A DNA stretch of 7,910 nt from Bacteroidales bacterium (GTDB lineage: Bacteria > Bacteroidota > Bacteroidia > Bacteroidales > UBA932), in contig VSOK01000072.1 of NCBI GenBank assembly GCA_009774765.1, positions 1 to 7,910 on the forward strand, given 5' to 3'. Positions 6,768 through 7,910 of the stretch are shown here, one piece after another (positions within the stretch are counted from its first letter, which is position 1; each line of letters begins with the position of its first letter). The notes below the pieces were generated by a model that worked only from the letters and a program-made list of their open reading frames with translations, did not search any database and had not been told where the DNA came from. The translations under genes were made by a program, and so were the position numbers.

Positions 6768-7661
6768 ATGCAAAAAATACATTTTTATCACATTTGCACT
6801 AAGGGGTACAACAGCATTGAGCTGCACCTTGACAATGACGACTTTCAAACGGCAATAAACTACAGCGCCATCTGTCAGTATAAGACCAGAATAAAAATTC
6901 TGGCGTATTGCCACATGAACAACCATTCCCATTTTGTAATAAGTGCAGAAGAATATGACGAAGCCAAAAACTTCTCATTCCTGTACAAACAGGCATACTC
7001 AAAATATCTGGCCAACAAATATGACATACACCAAACCTTCAAAAGGGAAAACTCCCTGATAAAAGAAATTTCCGACATACCGTACCTCAGACAATGCATC
7101 GCTTATGTACTAAGAAATCCTTTAGCAGCAAGAATTACATTATCAGCAAGCAACTACAATTGGTCCAGCATATTATGCTATTTTTATGATACTTCCCGGC
7201 ATTCTGATGGCCATACATACAAAATTTCATCTCTCAGCGTAAGACAAACAAGAGTACTGCTACATACAAAATGCAAATTGAAAAACTGTAAGTACCTGAT
7301 TGACCACAATGGAATGGTCATTCCTTTCAGCTTTATAAGCTTCAGGACAGTAGAATCAATCTTCAACAATTCACTGGATATGTTTATCAAATATATAAGC
7401 TGGCAAGAAGATCATAAATTTGATTTTGAACTCATTTCACAACAGACTTTTCACTATGACGACAGAGAAGTCAAAGCAATCGCAGAAGAGCTGAGTCAAA
7501 AAAAATATGGGAAAGGCATATATGAGTTAACTCCCGACCAAAACAGAAGACTGGCAACTATAATACTCTCAAGGCATCATATGAGCGCAGCAAGAATAGC
7601 CAGAATCTTGTCACTCAGAAAAAGTGAAGTAGAACAGCTAAAGAAGACACACAACTTATAA
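6768..7661 (+). CDS. REP-associated (RAYT) Y1/HUH transposase with C-terminal HTH-like extension
   Basis: A 297-residue protein of the IS200/IS605-like Y1 transposase superfamily, which cuts and rejoins single-stranded DNA at hairpins. The start fits the family: FYHICTKG (6-13) stands where relatives have YHVTxRG. The HUH site is seen in AYCHMNNHSHFVI (46-58), with His53 and His55. The helix FLYKQAYSKYLANKYD (71-86) supplies the likely nucleophile, Tyr77 or Tyr80. IAYVLRNPLAARI (111-123) matches the family's YIxxNPVxAG signature. Residues about 255-292 (ATIILSRHHMSAARIARILS, then LRKSEVEQLKK) look like a helix-turn-helix, an addition relative to short RAYTs such as the roughly 165-residue E. 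coli one. The frame is intact. The ATG has an A-rich leader without Shine-Dalgarno. The gene is AT-richer than the PUL genes and is flanked on both sides by REP-like palindromes, the first starting 16 bases after the stop. An ordinary IS200-family transposase is the alternative. Confidence 0.86.
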   Translation: MQKIHFYHICTKGYNSIELHLDNDDFQTAINYSAICQYKTRIKILAYCHMNNHSHFVISAEEYDEAKNFSFLYKQAYSKYLANKYDIHQTFKRENSLIKEISDIPYLRQCIAYVLRNPLAARITLSASNYNWSSILCYFYDTSRHSDGHTYKISSLSVRQTRVLLHTKCKLKNCKYLIDHNGMVIPFSFISFRTVESIFNNSLDMFIKYISWQEDHKFDFELISQQTFHYDDREVKAIAEELSQKKYGKGIYELTPDQNRRLATIILSRHHMSAARIARILSLRKSEVEQLKKTHNL

Positions 7662-7676
7662 TACCATCCTACAGGT

Positions 7677-7710
7677 GTGGCCATCGGGCAGGAAAAGGGC
7701 TGACGGACAC
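7677..7710 (+). repeat. REP-like palindrome, downstream copy 1
   Basis: The left arm GTGGCCATCGG (7677-7687) is identical to that of upstream copy 1. The right arm CTGACGGACAC (7700-7710) pairs at 9 of 11 positions counting one G-T. The loop is gcaggaaaaggg. It starts 16 bases after the transposase stop and could stabilise or partly end that transcript, though no T tract follows. Confidence 0.8.
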
Positions 7711-7760
7711 GCACCAAGGCTAACAACCGACTGACAATCAACCACATAACAAGCAGCACC

Positions 7761-7794
7761 GTGGACACCAGGCAGAAAAACGGACGATGGACAC
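7761..7794 (+). repeat. REP-like palindrome, downstream copy 2 (degenerate)
   Basis: The left arm GTGGACACCAG (7761-7771) and right arm ACGATGGACAC (7784-7794) pair at only 6 of 11 positions, around the loop gcagaaaaacgg. It is recognised by its GTGG start, the exact 84-base spacing and its linkers rather than by its own symmetry. Confidence 0.68.
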
Positions 7795-7845
7795 GCACCA
7801 AAGCAAACAACTCGCTGACAATCAAGCATATAACAAACCAGCACC

Positions 7846-7879
7846 GGGGACATCGGGCAGAAAAAGGGCTGAGGGCCAC
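7846..7879 (+). repeat. REP-like palindrome, downstream copy 3
   Basis: The left arm GGGGACATCGG (7846-7856) differs from upstream copy 2 by one base in the GTGG foot. The right arm CTGAGGGCCAC (7869-7879) pairs at 8 of 11 positions counting one G-T. The loop is gcagaaaaaggg. It is one base out of step with the 84-base period because its preceding linker has an extra base. Confidence 0.74.
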
Positions 7880-7910
7880 AAAAAGCCCACAAAATCAATG
7901 GCAAACAACC

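Larger units (their letters stand above)
7677..7879 (+). repeat. Downstream cluster of three REP-like units
   Basis: Three 34-base palindromes start at 7677, 7761 and 7846, so the period is 84 then 85 bases. The two linkers (7711-7760, 50 bases; 7795-7845, 51 bases) are closely alike. Both start GCACCAA, contain CTGACAATCAA and ATAACAA, and end CAGCACC. All three loops follow GCAGAAAAAGGG closely. The last 31 bases of the window (7880-7910) are A-rich and only faintly resemble the linker, so the array may continue or decay beyond the window. Confidence 0.86.

Noticed and set aside
6601..6858. An 85-residue plus-strand open frame running from the second palindrome into the transposase gene.
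   Set aside because: It begins inside a hairpin, has low-complexity composition, and overlaps the well-supported transposase start in another frame.
6498..7879. A CRISPR array, because short repeats are regularly spaced.
   Set aside because: The spacers are conserved rather than unique, there are only two and three copies, they flank a transposase, and no cas gene is present.
7577..7904. Two overlapping minus-strand open frames (7577-7879 and 7656-7904) with internally repeated peptides such as ALVRVHRPFFC and ALVRVRQPFSC.
   Set aside because: They are by-products of the repeat array: a period of 84 bases is 28 codons, so the frame stays open and the peptide repeats. The one-base shift at the third copy breaks the pattern, and part overlaps the transposase gene.

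Overview
The window looks like chromosomal DNA from a gut-type member of the Bacteroidales (Bacteroides and relatives). The reasons are the gene content of a polysaccharide utilization locus (PUL), lipoprotein-type signal peptides, start codons with no Shine-Dalgarno sequence but A-rich leaders, and a gene order that matches, as I remember it, the heparin/heparan sulfate locus of Bacteroides thetaiotaomicron (BT4658-BT4657-BT4656). The genus cannot be fixed from the sequence alone.

Positions 1-6265 hold four closely spaced plus-strand genes with gaps of 31, 12 and 32 bases, probably the distal end of one operon. They are a 5'-truncated GH88 unsaturated glucuronyl hydrolase (2-952), a PL12 heparinase III-like heparan sulfate lyase (984-2981), a serine-type family S1 sulfatase most like GlcNAc-6-O-sulfatases (2994-4604), and a predicted exported lipoprotein with a PHP/DUF3604 metal-hydrolase domain (4637-6265). 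A strong intrinsic terminator (6287-6333) closes the operon. The first three fit a known route: the lyase cuts heparan sulfate and leaves unsaturated uronic acids, GH88 removes them, and the sulfatase desulfates glucosamine. The fourth has no established place in that pathway and is the main functional unknown of the operon. The operon promoter, the SusC/SusD pair and the regulator are not in the window and would lie upstream.

Positions 6334-7910 are a different kind of DNA, visibly richer in A and T. They hold one gene (6768-7661) for a 297-residue Y1/HUH transposase of the REP-associated (RAYT) type, flanked by five copies of a 34-base imperfect palindrome: two upstream (6498-6531, 6582-6615) and three downstream (7677-7710, 7761-7794, 7846-7879). 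Within each cluster the copies repeat every 84-85 bases, joined by a conserved linker of about 50 bases. Four of the five begin with GTGG, which fits the GTRG foot described for REP elements recognised by RAYTs. This looks like a Bacteroidota version of a RAYT/REP system lodged behind a PUL. It is the most unusual part of the window. Details include a perfect 9-bp inverted repeat just upstream of the transposase, hairpins bordering the transposase on both sides, and loop sequences that look inverted between the two clusters.
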